DNA of 64,000 bases from Posidonia oceanica. Lineage: Eukaryota; Streptophyta; Magnoliopsida; Alismatales; Posidoniaceae. The notes under the pieces are model-generated. The model searched no databases. It was not told the origin of the DNA and was given only the letters and a program-made list of their open reading frames with translations. The position numbers and the translations under genes are program-made. The stretch lies in NCBI GenBank assembly GCA_037176725.1, contig JAZBRS010000060.1, forward strand, positions 56,696,001 to 56,760,000, given 5' to 3'. Positions 42,481-55,680 of this stretch are shown piece after piece (the stretch's first letter is position 1; every line of letters begins with the position of its first letter).

Positions 42481-45400
42481 TCTGGCTGCTCGCTTCTGAT
42501 AGCACTGGGCATGATGCATGGCTTGCAGCCTATGCTCATCAATCAGATTCAGCTGGATGCAGCAGTCTTCAACCCATTCCGCCCCTTCCAGCTCTACTTC
42601 TCATAGGTTCCGAAGCGAAGGGATCTCTACTTCAACGGGTAGCACTGCCTCCATGCCGTACACCACTAAGTACGAGGTTGCTCCTGTCAAGGTCCGGACT
42701 GATGTCCTGTACGCCCATAGTGCTTACGGAAGCTTGTCGTGCCAGTCCTTATGAGTTTCAGCCATCCTCTTTAGGATCTTTACAAGGTTCTTATTGGCAG
42801 ACTCCACTACGCCATTCATTTACGGCTGATAAGGCGAGGACCTATGATGTTTAATCTTGAAGCTGTGCAAGTATTCCTCGATTCTCTTGGCTATGAAATT
42901 TGTGCCATTGTCAGAGATGAGTGCATGTGGGACCCCATACCGGGCGATGATATTGTTTCGGATGAATTTCTCTGTCGCCACGACAGTGACAGTTTTGTAG
43001 GAGGCTGCTTCCACCCACTTGGTAAAGTAGTCGATCACCACGAGGATGAAGCAGTGACCATTGGAGGCTGCAGGATGGATTTCTCCAATAACATCTATCC
43101 CCCAGGTCGAGAAGGGCCATGGCGATGACATGCTGTGCAGCTGCTGTGGGGGAGCATGGATGAAATTCCCATGGATTTGACAATTATGACATCTGCGCAC
43201 AAACTGACAGCAATCTGCCTCCATGGTTGACCAGAAGTAGCCCTGAAGCATGATCTTCTTAGCTAGCAACACACCGTTCATATGAGGGCCACAGGTCCCT
43301 GCATGGACTTGAAGCAACAGTGTGTCGGCCTCTCTCTTGCCCACGCAGCGCAGGAGCATCTGGTTGTAGGATCTTCTGTTGAGATGCCCTGCTCCTAGCA
43401 CATATTTTGACGCTAGACGCGCCAAAGTCTTTCTATCTGCCGCTGAGGCGTCAGGTGGGAGGCTGCTAGATTCCAGGAAGACCTTGATGTCATGGTACCA
43501 TGACTGCTCTTCTGCTGGATCCACCTCTTCTATGCTCATGCAATGCACAGGCTGTTCCATGTGAGTTACTGATACATCCACTACACGGTCTTCAGGAATG
43601 CTGTGCCAGGACGCCAAGGTTGCCAGTGCATCTGCATATGCGTTCCTTGCCCCATTCATGTATGTGAAGCAGACGCTCTCGAACTCCTCAATGAGCTTCA
43701 ACAAATGTTCATGATAAGGCACGAGCTTCGGATCCTTTGTCTTCCAGTCACCATTCACCTGGGAGATCACCAACATTGCATCGCCGTGCACATGTAGCTT
43801 CCGCACTTCGTGCTTGAGTGCGACTTTCAGTCTTAGGATTCATGCTTGGTATTCTGCTTCGTTGTTGGTGCATTCAAAAGTTAGCTTCCTAGCAAAGGGG
43901 ATCAGCTGCCCCTGCGGCGTTGCTAATACTTCACCCACGCCTCGGCCTCTTCTGTTGATGGCGCCATCAAAGTACAGCCGCCACTGCTCCTCGTCTTCAG
44001 GGTCTCTCCGTTCAGAATCCTTCATGGCAAACAGGATGTCCTCATCAGGAAACTGTGTCTGCAGAGATTGGTATTCAGACAAGGGGAAATCGGCCAAGTG
44101 ATTTACCATAGCCTGCCCCTTCATGGATTTCTACGTGATGAAGGTGATGTCGTACTGAGACTGCAACACCTGCCACTTGATGCATCTAACTACCTTGGTC
44201 GGCTTCTGGAAGAGAAACTTCATCGGGTCATGCCGACACAGAAGCAGGACGGGATATGCCATCATATAGTGCCTCAGTCGCTGTGCGGCCCAGACAAGGG
44301 ATAAGCAGAACTTCTCTTTGGTGTTGTACCTGACTTTGCAATTATTAAATTTCTTGCTCACATAGTAGATGGCTCGTTCCTTTCTGCCTGATTCATCATG
44401 TTGGCCCAAGACTGCACCCATGGAATGCTGAGTGGTAGACAGGTATAGGAGCAGAGGTCGTCCTGGTGTGTGGGGAACCAGGACCGGAGGCTTGATAAGG
44501 AGTTGTTTGATCTTGTCAAATGCAGCCTAGCACTCGTAGCTCTAGGTGATCTGTGCATTCTTCCTCAGGAGCTTGAAGATCGGTTCGTAGATTGGAGTGA
44601 GCTGCGCAACGAACCGACTAATGTATTGCAATCGCCCCAACAATCCCCGGATCTCCTTTTCGGTTTTGGGGGGTGGCATCTCCACAATGGCTCTTGCCTT
44701 ACTCGGGTCCACCTCGATTCCCCTTTGACTAACATTGTATCCCAGGAGCTTTCTTGGATGATACCCCGAATGCACACTTGTTGGGGTTGAGGCGGAGCTT
44801 ATACTTCCTCAGGCGATCAAAGAACTCTCGGGCTAAGGCAAGGTGATTCTCGAGCTCTCTGGACTTGGCAATCATGTCGTCCACGTAGACCTTGATTTCT
44901 TTGTGCATGAGGTCGTGGAACAACGCTGTCATGGCCCTCTGATAAGTTGTCCCCGTATTCTTGAGCCCAAACGGCATCACTTGATAGTAGAAGACTCCCG
45001 AAGGGGTGATGAAGGATGTCTTCTTCTGCCATTCCGATCTGGTTATAGCCAGAGAAGCCGTCCATGAATGAGAGCATTTTGTGGCCCGCAGTATTGCCAA
45101 CCAGGACGTCAATGTGTGGCAAAGGGAAATTGTCCTTAGGGCTCGTCTTGTTCAGGTCTCTATAGTCGATGCACATGCGGACCCGGCCGTCTTTGTTTGG
45201 CACTGGCACAACATTTGCAAACCATTCTGGATACCTGACGACCTTGAGGAAGCTAACATTATGCTGCTTCATAATTTCTTCTTTAATCTTGAGTAGCCAT
45301 TGTGGTCGCCATCTCCTGAGTTTCTGCTTGACTGGCTTTGCATCTGGCTTTAGCAATAGAGTGTGTACCACTATTTTGACGTCGAGGCCGACCATGTCAT

Positions 45401-48400
45401 CTTAACTCTAAGCAAAAACATCTGTATATTCCCTGAGGAATGCTATAAACTCTGCTTTTGGCCTGGGGTGACAGTCTAGCACTGATATGGACCTCTTTGA
45501 CCTCTTCTGCCGTGCCAATGTTGATTACCTCCGTTTCTTCTTCGATGTGGAGGTTAGGGCCTTCTAGGTAATCATCGTAGGGCTGGAACTTAGGCAGTGG
45601 TTCATCATTCTCATCTACGCCTGTATCGTCCTCCTCTCCATATGCAATGAGTTCTGAGAGGACCTCCTTCTCGAAGGTTGGGTCTGTGATGTCGAATGAG
45701 TGAATGTGTTCCGCTTCCTGGCCCTGATGATGCCTCAAAATGGTTACGCTTACCCGAGTGTTCCTGTATGCTCGGTGCGCAACCTCTGCTCTGGCGGTCT
45801 CTGGACTCACCAACTGATCTAGCTCCTCTACCTGTGCTGCTGTTGCTGTTAGGGCTGCTACTGCTGTTGTTTCCTCCTCCGCATCTTCTGATGTACTTGC
45901 AGGGGGTATATCGAACTGGCGACTGTCCTCTGGGCGACCGATCTGTCTGCTGCCGCCTGCTGCACTGCCTAAGCGGAGCACGTGCTGTATAAACCATCTA
46001 GACCCACCTCCCGACTGCGGAGTGATTGACTCATCTGGTCTAGTGGGTGCTGCTGTTGATTCTTCTTCCAAGACCATAATAGATGGATGGTCTTCCTGTT
46101 GGGCAGGGTCTGAGACCACGGCCTTCCCTTTCATCACCGCCTGTTGTTCTGCGGCATCCTCCGCCAGTACTGCAAGTTGTTCTTGGAACAGTAGTTCCAA
46201 GTCTTCGAGCATGCTGTCTACCAGAGCCTCTGCAGTCACTCCTTCCTCTTCATCTAAGGGCAAGTCGACATAGTAGGCGCTGATGGCCTCTTGGGACACT
46301 TGCTTGGCTGCTCCTTTGCCTGTGCTGATGCCTCTGGCTGTTAACTGCACCGCTGACTAGAGTGTCTGTTCTGTTGCTGGCTGTATTGACTAACTGCCTA
46401 ATTGGTCTTCCGACGCAACCGACTGCGGTGCTATGGCAATCAAGGTTGCAAACAGACTGGACAATGGTGCCACTAGCGGGCGTGCTGACACAGTTGTCGC
46501 TGCGACTGACTGTAGCAATACTGAACTTGTGGGAGCTGCTGGATGTGCTTGGACCTCTCCGTTGGTCCGAACTGCCTGTGCCTCAGACTCTCCTTCATCT
46601 GAGTAGTACTCCTCAATACAAACCCACTCCTCTGTCGGTAGTGGGGGATTCTGGCATGGCGCCTGTTGCGCTGCAGCTTGAATTTTCTTTGGATCCAGGA
46701 CACCTGTACTGGTAAGGTTAGTGAGATCTCAAGGGATGACGATCCTTTGATTCTTCACGTGTAGGCGTCTGTCTTCATTGGGCTACCAGTCATACCCGAG
46801 ACCTTCGAAGTCTCTCCGCTCCTCAGCCGCGATCGGCTTGGCGATCCCTTGGCCGTACCGCCCGAGTGGTGTTTCCTTCATGTAGCCCCACCTGTGACAG
46901 AGGTTCTTGACCATCTGAAAGGGGTTGCTGTGAACGGCCAGGGAGCTGACACGCTCAAGATTAGGGATATAGTTAACCGATTCAAATCGATTAATGCAGT
47001 ACAAAGTATCAGAAGGCTTGGGATCAAACCGGACAGTCTGTTGAAGTACAGAAGAGACCACCTTGACCAGCTCTTTGTCGAAGTTCTCTGCCCTAACAAC
47101 GACAACGCCCAAGGGCGCCCAAGCAGAAGGTTGAAGGTGGGTTTCAAGTCGACGATGTAGAATTCCACATCGAATACAACTGGGCCAATAGTAAGGGGAA
47201 TAATCAGAATCCCCAAAGAGTCATGGTGTGTGTTGTCAAAAGCCGTCATTCCCTTTACGGCTGGCGTGATATCCTTGACTTTGAATCCGAGCTTCATTGC
47301 TATGCGCAAGGGGTAGACGTTAAGGCCTGCGCCATTATCAACCAGCGTTAGGGGAATGCGAAAGTTTTTGAACTGTACCGTGACGAAGAGGGGTTGATTA
47401 TGATTAATTCCCGCTGGAGGCAACTCATCACTTGAAAAAGAGATAACTTGGGGCTCCACGATCATACCCACCATGCTTTCTAGGGTTGCAGGCTCAATGG
47501 TTGCGGATACATGGGCGGCCTGGAACACACGGAGGAAAGCCTCTCGGTGCTCGGAGGATGTGTGAATAAGGTCCAAATGGAAATGTCAGCCTTGACTTTT
47601 TTGAGTTGGGCAGTAATATCAGCTGAAGGCTGGTCTTTTTTTGGTGGAGGTAGAGGGTAAAGAAGTGGAAGGTTGAGTGGGATTCTTTGCCGTTGACGGT
47701 TTGGTGAGTTGCTTTGCTAGTGGGGGTAGAGTGGGTTCTGGACAGCTAGGCCTGGCTGCCGATGCTGCAAGCTTGTAAACCCTCCCTGACCACGTGACTT
47801 CCGCGCACATCTCTATGGCGTAGTCATATGGTACGCGATGGGTATATCTGGTCAGGTTAACAACCAGGGGAGCATGAGCTGCGAGCTCAAGAGGGGCAGC
47901 CGGGGTGCTTACTGGATGATGGGGGAATTGGGAAAGCTGCTGGAAAGGCCGTGAGGGTTCTGGCTGGGGCCTAGCTAGCAGGCTGACAGGTGGTTGAGCT
48001 CGAGCATGAGCTGCGAGCTCAAGAGGGGCTGCTGGGATGTTTGCTGGATGGTGGGGGAATTGGGAGTGCTGCTAGAAAGGCCGTAGGGGTTCTGGTTGGG
48101 GCCTAGATAGCAGGTGGATAGGTGGTTGAGCTTAGGGTTGCATGGTGGGCATCGCGGTGGGGTGCTCCAGCCTGGCGTACAGCCGGATCATATGGATCCC
48201 CGACTCGGAGCTAGCAACTGCCACAAGGTAGAGAGAGGAGGGAAAAGGCTCAGAAATGTCTTGGATGAGATCATAGGGGTCTACCACGGACGTGGCAGAC
48301 CCAGAGGGGAAGATGGAATGCACTCCTGAAGTCCCCGCACCTCCCGGGCAGGAATGCTCCGACAAAGGCTAGTGGACGATGCTAGGATGGGAGGGTACTG

Positions 48401-50508
48401 ATCCTAATGCAGGCGTGGATGCTGGTGGAGGTGTGGAAGTGGATGCTACTCCCTGCGTGTTAATAATGATGACCTTTCGGTCAATCAAATCTTGAATAGC
48501 ACCCCGCAGCATGAAGCAACTATCCGTCGAGTGCCCTACGACTCGATGGAAGTTGCAGAAAAGATTTGCATTATACCACCCTGGAAGTGGGTTCGGCGGT
48601 AGGCGAATCTCGGGGAAGACGATACTCAGCGGTTCCACCAATGGGGCGAAGTTGCGCTGATTCGTGTAAGGTCGTCTCGGCCCTTGGCGTTGTCCTTGCC
48701 GAACCGATACGGCAGGATAGACCGGTCAGGCAGTGGTTGTGATCTGTGGAGTGGGAGGTGCCCTAGGTGCAGGTGCATAAACTACCTGGTTCAGGCTAGG
48801 CTGAGCCACCACATGGACGGGCGCTGCAGGAGAGTCGACGTATGCAACGGCGGTACTCAGAGGGTCCCTTCTCCTGGGTTGATTGTTGTTGTTGCTGCTG
48901 CTACCACTATGGTTGCTGCTGGAGGCTGTGGCTTGCTTGGCGAATGCGGAGAGTGAAGGAAAGTTTCCACTCCACAGCGAGCTCTCCACACGAGCGCAGT
49001 CCGAATCCAGGATGCAAAAGTGGTGACAGGCTGTATGCTAAGCAGAGCCCTAGTGGATGGCTGCATGCCTCGGATTATGATCTCGATAGACTCCTCGTTA
49101 GAGGGCCTATTGCGAACCTGTGAGGCGAGGACACGCTAACGGCCAACGTACTCCCCGAACGGCTCGTTGGGCTTCTGTTTGGTGGCGACGAAGTCGAGAT
49201 TGAAGGAGTATTGTTCCAAAAACGCTTGACTGAGGTCGCTCCAAGTCTTGATGGTGGCTATGTCAAGGGAAGTGAACCACTTGAGGGCCGGGCCAGTCAG
49301 ACTCTTTTGGAATAAGCGAATCAGCAACCTCTCGTCAGCCAGAAGCTGAGCGAGATCTCCGCAGTACGCCCTCATATGGGAAATAAGGCAGACCTTGCCA
49401 TTGTATTTGTCAAAGTCTGGAATACGGAAGTTCGGTGGGAGCATCGCCTCTGGGAAGTAACAGAGGTCCCGGAAATGGAAGGACTAGCGATCACCACCCT
49501 ACACTTGGTGTAGTGCTCTCTCCAGATCACCCATCCTAGTATGGAGGGCATCTGGGGTCGCTGCCGATAGTGATGGTGTAGCTTGGGCGGGGGCCGCATA
49601 CGCCGAATGGGTTGCACCTAAGTGCTCCTCCGGATCCACCATCGCGTCGCCTAGTGATGGGACATGATGGCCAGCGTATCCGTGCGTGGGTGCAGTGTGT
49701 GGTGGTATGCATGCTGGGGAAGGAATATGCTGATGCACAAGGTAGGGGTTGGCGAAATGCTATGCGGTGATTGGTACAGAATGCTGAAGCAACAGCTGCT
49801 GCACTGGCACGGTGCCAGGCAGTGGGCTCGAGGGGTACTGTGCTCCAACCAGCCCGAGAGGCTGGCCACCAGGTGGCAGAGTCATATGCTGTGCTGTGAG
49901 TGGTGTGAATACAGAAGGCAGAGGCTGCACCCCCATCGCCGGAGCAGTGAGTAGCTGGGGCGATGGTCTAAGCAGAGGTGCAGTGGGGAAAGCCTGGAAT
50001 GCAGGAGTAAGCTGTAAGGGAACTTCAGGAGCAGTAGGAACCACAGAGGGGCGAACAGACAGAGCCATACCCTGTAGGGTCTGGACAAGCTCCATCAAAT
50101 GCTGATACCGCATGACAGGAGTCCTGTCAGTGGGAATACTGAGGTGCAGGACCGGTGAGGGACCAGATGCCAAAGGCAAGGACACAGACTGTACAGAAGG
50201 CAAGGATCCTACAGCAAAGGTCGCAGCAGCAGAAAGGTGTCAAAAGTGACATAACCTTAAGGAGAGGAGGTGGTTAGCAGAATCTCCGGAGCACGAGTAG
50301 TAGTCACCAAGATGGACTCGGTGACAGGATCCAGAGTGGGGAAGGTCTGCCAATGCCCCACAGAATACAGGGGCGTCCCGTGCACCAGAGGGTGGGATAC
50401 TGACGTCGACAGGGGCACAGAGGGAGTTAAAGTGAGAGTCAAAGGGACCAAAGTGGAAATCTCCTCCAGGGCAACAGAAAACTGGGGCTCACCGATGCAC
50501 TGGGCCAT
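42481..50508 (-). pseudogene. Decayed gag-pol of element C
   Basis: Homologous in order to the element A polyprotein. Pieces: gag from about 50508 (MAQCIGEPQF) to 48132, with FQKSLTGPALKWFTSLDIAT and CNFHRVVGHSTDSC; protease and G-patch 47576-46783 (LVDNGAGLNV, LLLGRPW, then GYMKETPLGRYGQGI); Ser/Ala-rich linker 46350-45397; RT 45395-44542 (YVDD at about 44878-44889); degenerate RNase H 44421-44131; second RNase H and integrase 44124-42820 (YFDGA, WGIDVIG, LISDNGTNF). Frame is broken by stops (for example 45411, 44140, 42821) and by a small deletion near 45035 inside RT that removes the MEKT equivalent. Integrase stops at 42481, cut by LTR B; its C-terminus lies left of the window. Non-functional. 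Confidence 0.9.
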
Positions 50509-51711
50509 GGTTGACCGTGAGCGAGTGAGAACGGGGCTGCGATGGTAAGTGAGAGGACTAGTCCTAGGACGAGCTATCGTCGCAAAGGCGGACAGCTTGG
50601 GAGAGGATGGTCGAGAAAAGGTATCGCAAAAGGGGCATCAATGAAAGAAAGAACTCAAGCTCCGGTTAGGGAACTCGCTCACTGACCTGTACGACAAGAC
50701 ACAACACAAACAAAATAGGTGTTAATACCTGAAGAAAAATGCAAGTGTTTTTAATTGTGAAATGAATGGCACTCATGCAAATGTATGCTTTCTAACATGC
50801 TCTCTCTCACCAGTCTAGTGTGTCCTGGTAGGCTGTCTACTTCGAACTCTCACAGGTGTACAGGTCACCGACTCAGGTAGAAAGAAAGGTCTCCGTCTAA
50901 ATCCTGGCCAAAGCTTAGGCAGTAACGGGTGGTGCGTTAGGAGCCTCGACCCTGCCAAAGCATGGGTTGTACCCTCTACTAACACCGACACGACCCCTGA
51001 CAAGGGGAGATAGACCGACCAACTCGCCCAATGTCAAAGCACTGGAACAAGAGACTGGGACTATCCTTCTCAGATTGGTGGGTGGACTCAGAGATGAGAA
51101 GATGCATGCCCTATATGATCATTCATGCAAACATGATTAAAGTTTTTTACTTGCATGTTTTATTAACCTAAGGGGGGTGAAAGTGTGTTTATGTCTCTAG
51201 TTGTTCCTAGAATTGATTTTACTTGCCATTTTTAGTTAACCATGGGGGAAACAATCAATCTCTAATTGTCCCTAGGATTAGTGCAAAAGGGGAAGAAAAT
51301 CACCCAATTGTGGCAAGCAAAGCATCACACATCATTACAAAAGGCATGCTCATGGTATGTATCACATAATTAGTGAAAATAAAAGACAATCAACACATCA
51401 AAAGGCATGTATAGGCATGTCATGTGCATAAGTGAAGTGGCATAGCATATTTGTGTAAAATAAGCCAAACAGCAAACAAAAGGCATGGATTAACATAATA
51501 ATCAAGCAAAACATGATAATTAAATGCTAAGCTAAGCAAAAGCATGGATTAACATGATAATTAAGCAAACGCGGTAATTTAATGCTAAGATAAACAGAGA
51601 GTATGGATTAATGCAATAATTAAGCAAACAGGGCAATCAAATGCTAAGCAAAGCAAAAAAGGTAAGCCACACAAAAGTGAAAAGGCGGAAAACAAAAGCC
51701 AGAGTCTAGTA
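50509..51711 (-). other. Leader of element C
   Basis: Noncoding. About 50800-51120 is conserved with the A and B leaders. Near 51480-51660 a GCATGGATTAACA/ATAATTAAGC phrase repeats about three times with a period of about 60 bp. Confidence 0.6.
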
Positions 51712-51729
51712 TACCCAGCGGAGTCGCCA
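51712..51729 (-). other. Primer-binding site of element C (tRNA-Arg)
   Basis: On the minus strand TGGCGACTCCGCTGGGTA follows the LTR after one base. It has the same tRNA-Arg complementarity as element A, with one mismatch near its 3' end. Confidence 0.82.
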
Positions 51730-52996
51730 CTGTTGGTACGATCGTTCTCGGCAACGCGGTCGCACTGTGCCAAAGCTTGCACGCGCCGACCGGGGTGAGG
51801 AGGCCATGGCTAAATGGTGGATCCAAGGGGAAATCGACTTGAAAAATACCAGAAAAGCAGGGGCGAACGCTAAGGAAAATAAGAGAAAAAAGACATGGAG
51901 TCGCCACCTAATCTATTAAAACCGGGAGACTAGGAAAACTGTATATGAAAACATGTAGGAAAATTCATGCAGTTCGAAAACATGTTAATCCGACCCGAAT
52001 GTGCATGACACAAGGTCAGTGCGGTCCAGAGAAAGGGTAAGGACTCCTATTACATGCGGGGAAGGTGTTAGGTACCCCCGACATGTCCGAGGAAGTCGGT
52101 CTTTCTTGGCCAATCCGCTCTTGTATGGCTTATGTTGGCATAACACGCCGGTATATGTTTGCCCGAGGGCGGTATGCAAGATGCATTTATAAACCATGCA
52201 AAGCTTAGCAAAACCAAGCCAAAATGCCTAATTAAGGTTAAATCAACATAATACAATAATAAATAAGCTAGGAAAACAAAACTAAGGCAAAGCAAGTCAG
52301 GAGAAAGCGGCAGATAAGGTAGCTCTATCCACTGTTTGAGCTCAGGCATGGGTCGCCGGTCATCACGGCGACAAGGCACGTCGCTAGTAGGACCAGCGGC
52401 GACACAGGTCGCTTGTGAGGGCGGCAGCGGCATAAGTCACTTGTCAGACAGGCAATGGAGCCCACTGCCAGTTGCTCCAGACAACCAACTTCACCACCTC
52501 TAAAACGACATGCAAACATTGCAGAATATGAAACAAAGCACATGGAAATATAGACGGCACATCCAAGATTAAAATCAAATAATCGACATGCAAAATGGAG
52601 GCCCGAGCCACGAGATACGCGGGCTCAAAGTCCGGCAAGGGACTGCTTGAACCACGGGGTGAGTCACCGCTCCAAACGGTGACAAATCTGGCAGTCCAGA
52701 GGCCGATCTTCGTCGCCAAATCTCGCACCTCAAACGATACAAATCATGCAACTAAATACAGGGAAGTAATTAAAGAGCATACATTCATGAATAAAAGCAT
52801 ACAATCAACATACAAAATGGTTGCCTGAGTCACGAGATACGTCGGCTCAAACTCTGGCCGGTGACAGTATCGATGACGGACTTCGACGTCGAACTGTGCG
52901 ACAGCGACATCGTGAAACAGGCCACCGTTGATCGGGGAAGCACCACGGCATTCCCACAATCACATCCACACTCTCAGTGTGGTAAACGGGCAAGTG

Positions 52997-53001
52997 GATT
53001 G
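52997..53001. repeat. Target-site duplication of solo LTR C2 (left, GATTG)
   Basis: Identical to 55897-55901. Excising C2 with one copy rejoins LTR C. Confidence 0.88.
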
Positions 53002-53830
53002 TGTAGTAACCCTGAAAATCGGCACGTCCATGCACGCTACCAAAGCTCGCGTGCACCGATCGAAAATAGTCCACTATTAGCAGGTGGATCCGAGGAAGGA
53101 AACTCGACTCAAAAATGCCGGAAAAGGACGGAAAAACAAAGATAAAGCAAATTCGGAGTCGCCACCTAGTCTATTAAATCGGAAGACGAGGAAAACTGAG
53201 GAAAAGCATGAAAACATGCAAATGGGTGCAATGCTATGCAAAATAAATGACTCGTGCCTAGGATGAGGGCATAACGGTCATTGCAGGCCAAGAGAAAGGG
53301 TAAGGACTCCTGTTACAAATGGGGAAGGTGTTAGGCACCTACGATACGCCCGAAATTGGTCTTTTTAGGTTTCTCGTTCGCATATGCAGGAATGTCGACA
53401 ATTGCTTGCCTTTACTGTACGCTCGTGGGCGAGGGATGCTATGAATGCTTTAACTACATGCTCAAGATGCTAATATGCATGATGGAAATTAAACGTGCAA
53501 TTTATGTGCTCAGCAACGCTGCTAGTGTTCTGAACCGGACGTGCCCTGGTTCATAAGAACTCCAGACAGTAAGCATCACCGCCCTAAATGCAATGCAGGT
53601 GAGAAATCAAAACGGCAAATAAAATTATGCAATGCGAATAGCGACATGCGACAAAAAACAAGTCCGAGGCGGAAAACCAAGGGAAAACAGGCGATGCAAA
53701 GTGTAAAATAGGAAGTAGAGATCCAGCAGCATGCATGGGTGCTAAGGCATGTACTGGAAGTGGCAAAGTGCGGAAAACGATGCCTGAAACAAGAACGGCA
53801 CTAAAAGCAAAGTGCAGCAAACTGTAAAGA

Positions 53831-54792
53831 GTTGGACGCTGGAATACCCAGCGTCCTATGTTAAACGCTGGAGCAGCCAGCATCCAACACAGAGGACAGA
53901 AAAACTGCAAGAAAAGATGCATATTTGGAAAACAGAGTTTTTAATATTATGTAAAAGCTATGGACAGATAAACCATGCCAAGGGATCAAAGCAACAACCC
54001 AAAAATCAAATGCAAGCGACAATTCTGTTTTAAACAAGCAGAGAGTGTTAAACACTGGGAATAGCAGCGTCTAACGTTGGAAGCTAGGATCTCCAGCGTC
54101 CAACACCTGAACCTAGATTTTAAAAGATATGCATGCATGTTAAATGTTTAAACATGATGCAAACTCAATATGACAACAGGAGACATGCAGATCATGAAAA
54201 ACAAATAAGCTGAGAAGCCAAAAGGACTTAAAGAACAAGTCACGGCATAAAACTGGTTCAAACCAAAGCAGATTGTTAAACGCTTGAGTACCCAACGTCT
54301 TATATAAAATGCTGGAGAAGTCAGCGTCCAACACAGAGAAGGCAGAGGCACAAAGCTTAGCATGCAAACTGATAAAAATGGCATGATGTAAACCTGCAAA
54401 TAGCTGAAGGAAGATCTAGATAATAACATGCACACATGGAGGAGATAAATATCTAAAATAAAAGCGATTATAAGAAGCAAGGATGCAAAAATAACAAACT
54501 AGGCTGTAAGACGCTGAGATGACCTGTGTCCTACATAAAACGCTAGATCACCCTGCATCCAACACCCAAGCAGACTGATTAAAAATACGAAGAAGGAAAC
54601 CAAGCCAAAAATCGATATACAACTCCTAACATGACATCCAGATGCATAAGGGAAAGTATGCAAGATATTAAAACATATGGAGCAAACATTCAAGCCACAG
54701 GAGCAAAGAGATAAACTAACCAGAGATAGCAGGGGCGTTGGACGCTGGCATAGGACACGTCCAACGTTAGATGCACCAGTTCGTGCGTCTAA
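53831..54792. repeat. Five double-hairpin modules, ~230-bp spacing, in LTR C2
   Basis: Modules at 53831-53888, 54047-54104, 54275-54333, 54506-54563 and 54737-54792, start to start 216, 228, 231 and 231 bp. Each has four arms: GTTGGACGCTGG-like, its complement CCAGCGTCCAAC-like, a second forward arm and a second complement. This gives two successive stem-loops of about 57 bp in total. The sequences between modules are much more diverged than the modules. Confidence 0.8.
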
Positions 54793-55571
54793 TAAGTCGG
54801 GAAACTTCTCGGCAAGAATCGATGCTCAAATTGATTCATAAAAGAAAACTAAATAGCTAGTGAGCATAAGCATGCAATGACGAGCATGGACATATATTCA
54901 AAGCCAGAAATGGGCGCGTGGAATGCCCCACCCACCTCCTCCCTCTTGCCGCCGGCGTTCAAGGTGTTTCCGGCCATCTGAGAGGCTGGAAAGCCATGAA
55001 GCTTGGCTGTCAAGCGTTGCTGAGATGAGGAAGGAGATGAGGAGCGCACCGAGGAGAGGAAATTACCTGTGTATGGCCCGGAAGAGTTATGTGCGGCCGG
55101 CTGGCGAGGTGGACGGATGACGGTGAGCTTAGAGATCGGAAGGCTGCTGTGGGGGTTCTCTCGCACAAGGAGGAGGATTCGGCTATTGCTGGGGGTTCTC
55201 TCAAGCTCTCTGGTGGGTTTTGGAGTGGTGGAGAGAAATCTGGAGTGTTGGGTTCCTCTGCGTGTGATGGGTTGTGGCGTCGACCTTCAGAGGAAGAAGG
55301 GATGCAGGGGGTAAGTGTTGAGGAGGATAGGGCTGTCAGGTTGCAGGTGGTGCAGGGAGTTAGTGTGCTGTCAGGCAGAGGTGTCAAGCCGGTGAGGCGG
55401 TGGAGAGGGGCTGTGCGGTGCAAGTGGCCGGCGAGGACGGTGGGTAGTAAGTGTGGCTTGTTTTTAGCATTTGGAGGGAGTGGGTAGTAAGTGGGGAGTG
55501 GACGTGAGGTCGTGGGCTGACAGGAGCGGGCGGAGGGTGGCTCTGGGCACGGCGGAGGGCGGCCAAAGGGC

Positions 55572-55680
55572 GTTGGCTGTCCCAACGCATTGGACACTCG
55601 ACGGTGCTGCATCTAACGTAAAACGCTAGCACAGACAGCGTCCAATGTTGGACGTTGGGTTAGCCAGCGTCCAACGTCCT
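55572..55680. repeat. Extended hairpin module in LTR C2
   Basis: Same arm vocabulary as the five modules upstream (GCATCTAACG, AAACGCTAGC, CAGCGTCCAATG, TTGGACG, CAGCGTCCAACG), but with about six arms in a row, as if two modules were fused. Confidence 0.7.

Noticed and set aside
53831..54792. MicroRNA precursors
   Set aside because: Stems are about 9-12 bp, shorter than plant miRNA precursors need. Small-RNA origin cannot be excluded but is not supported by the sequence.
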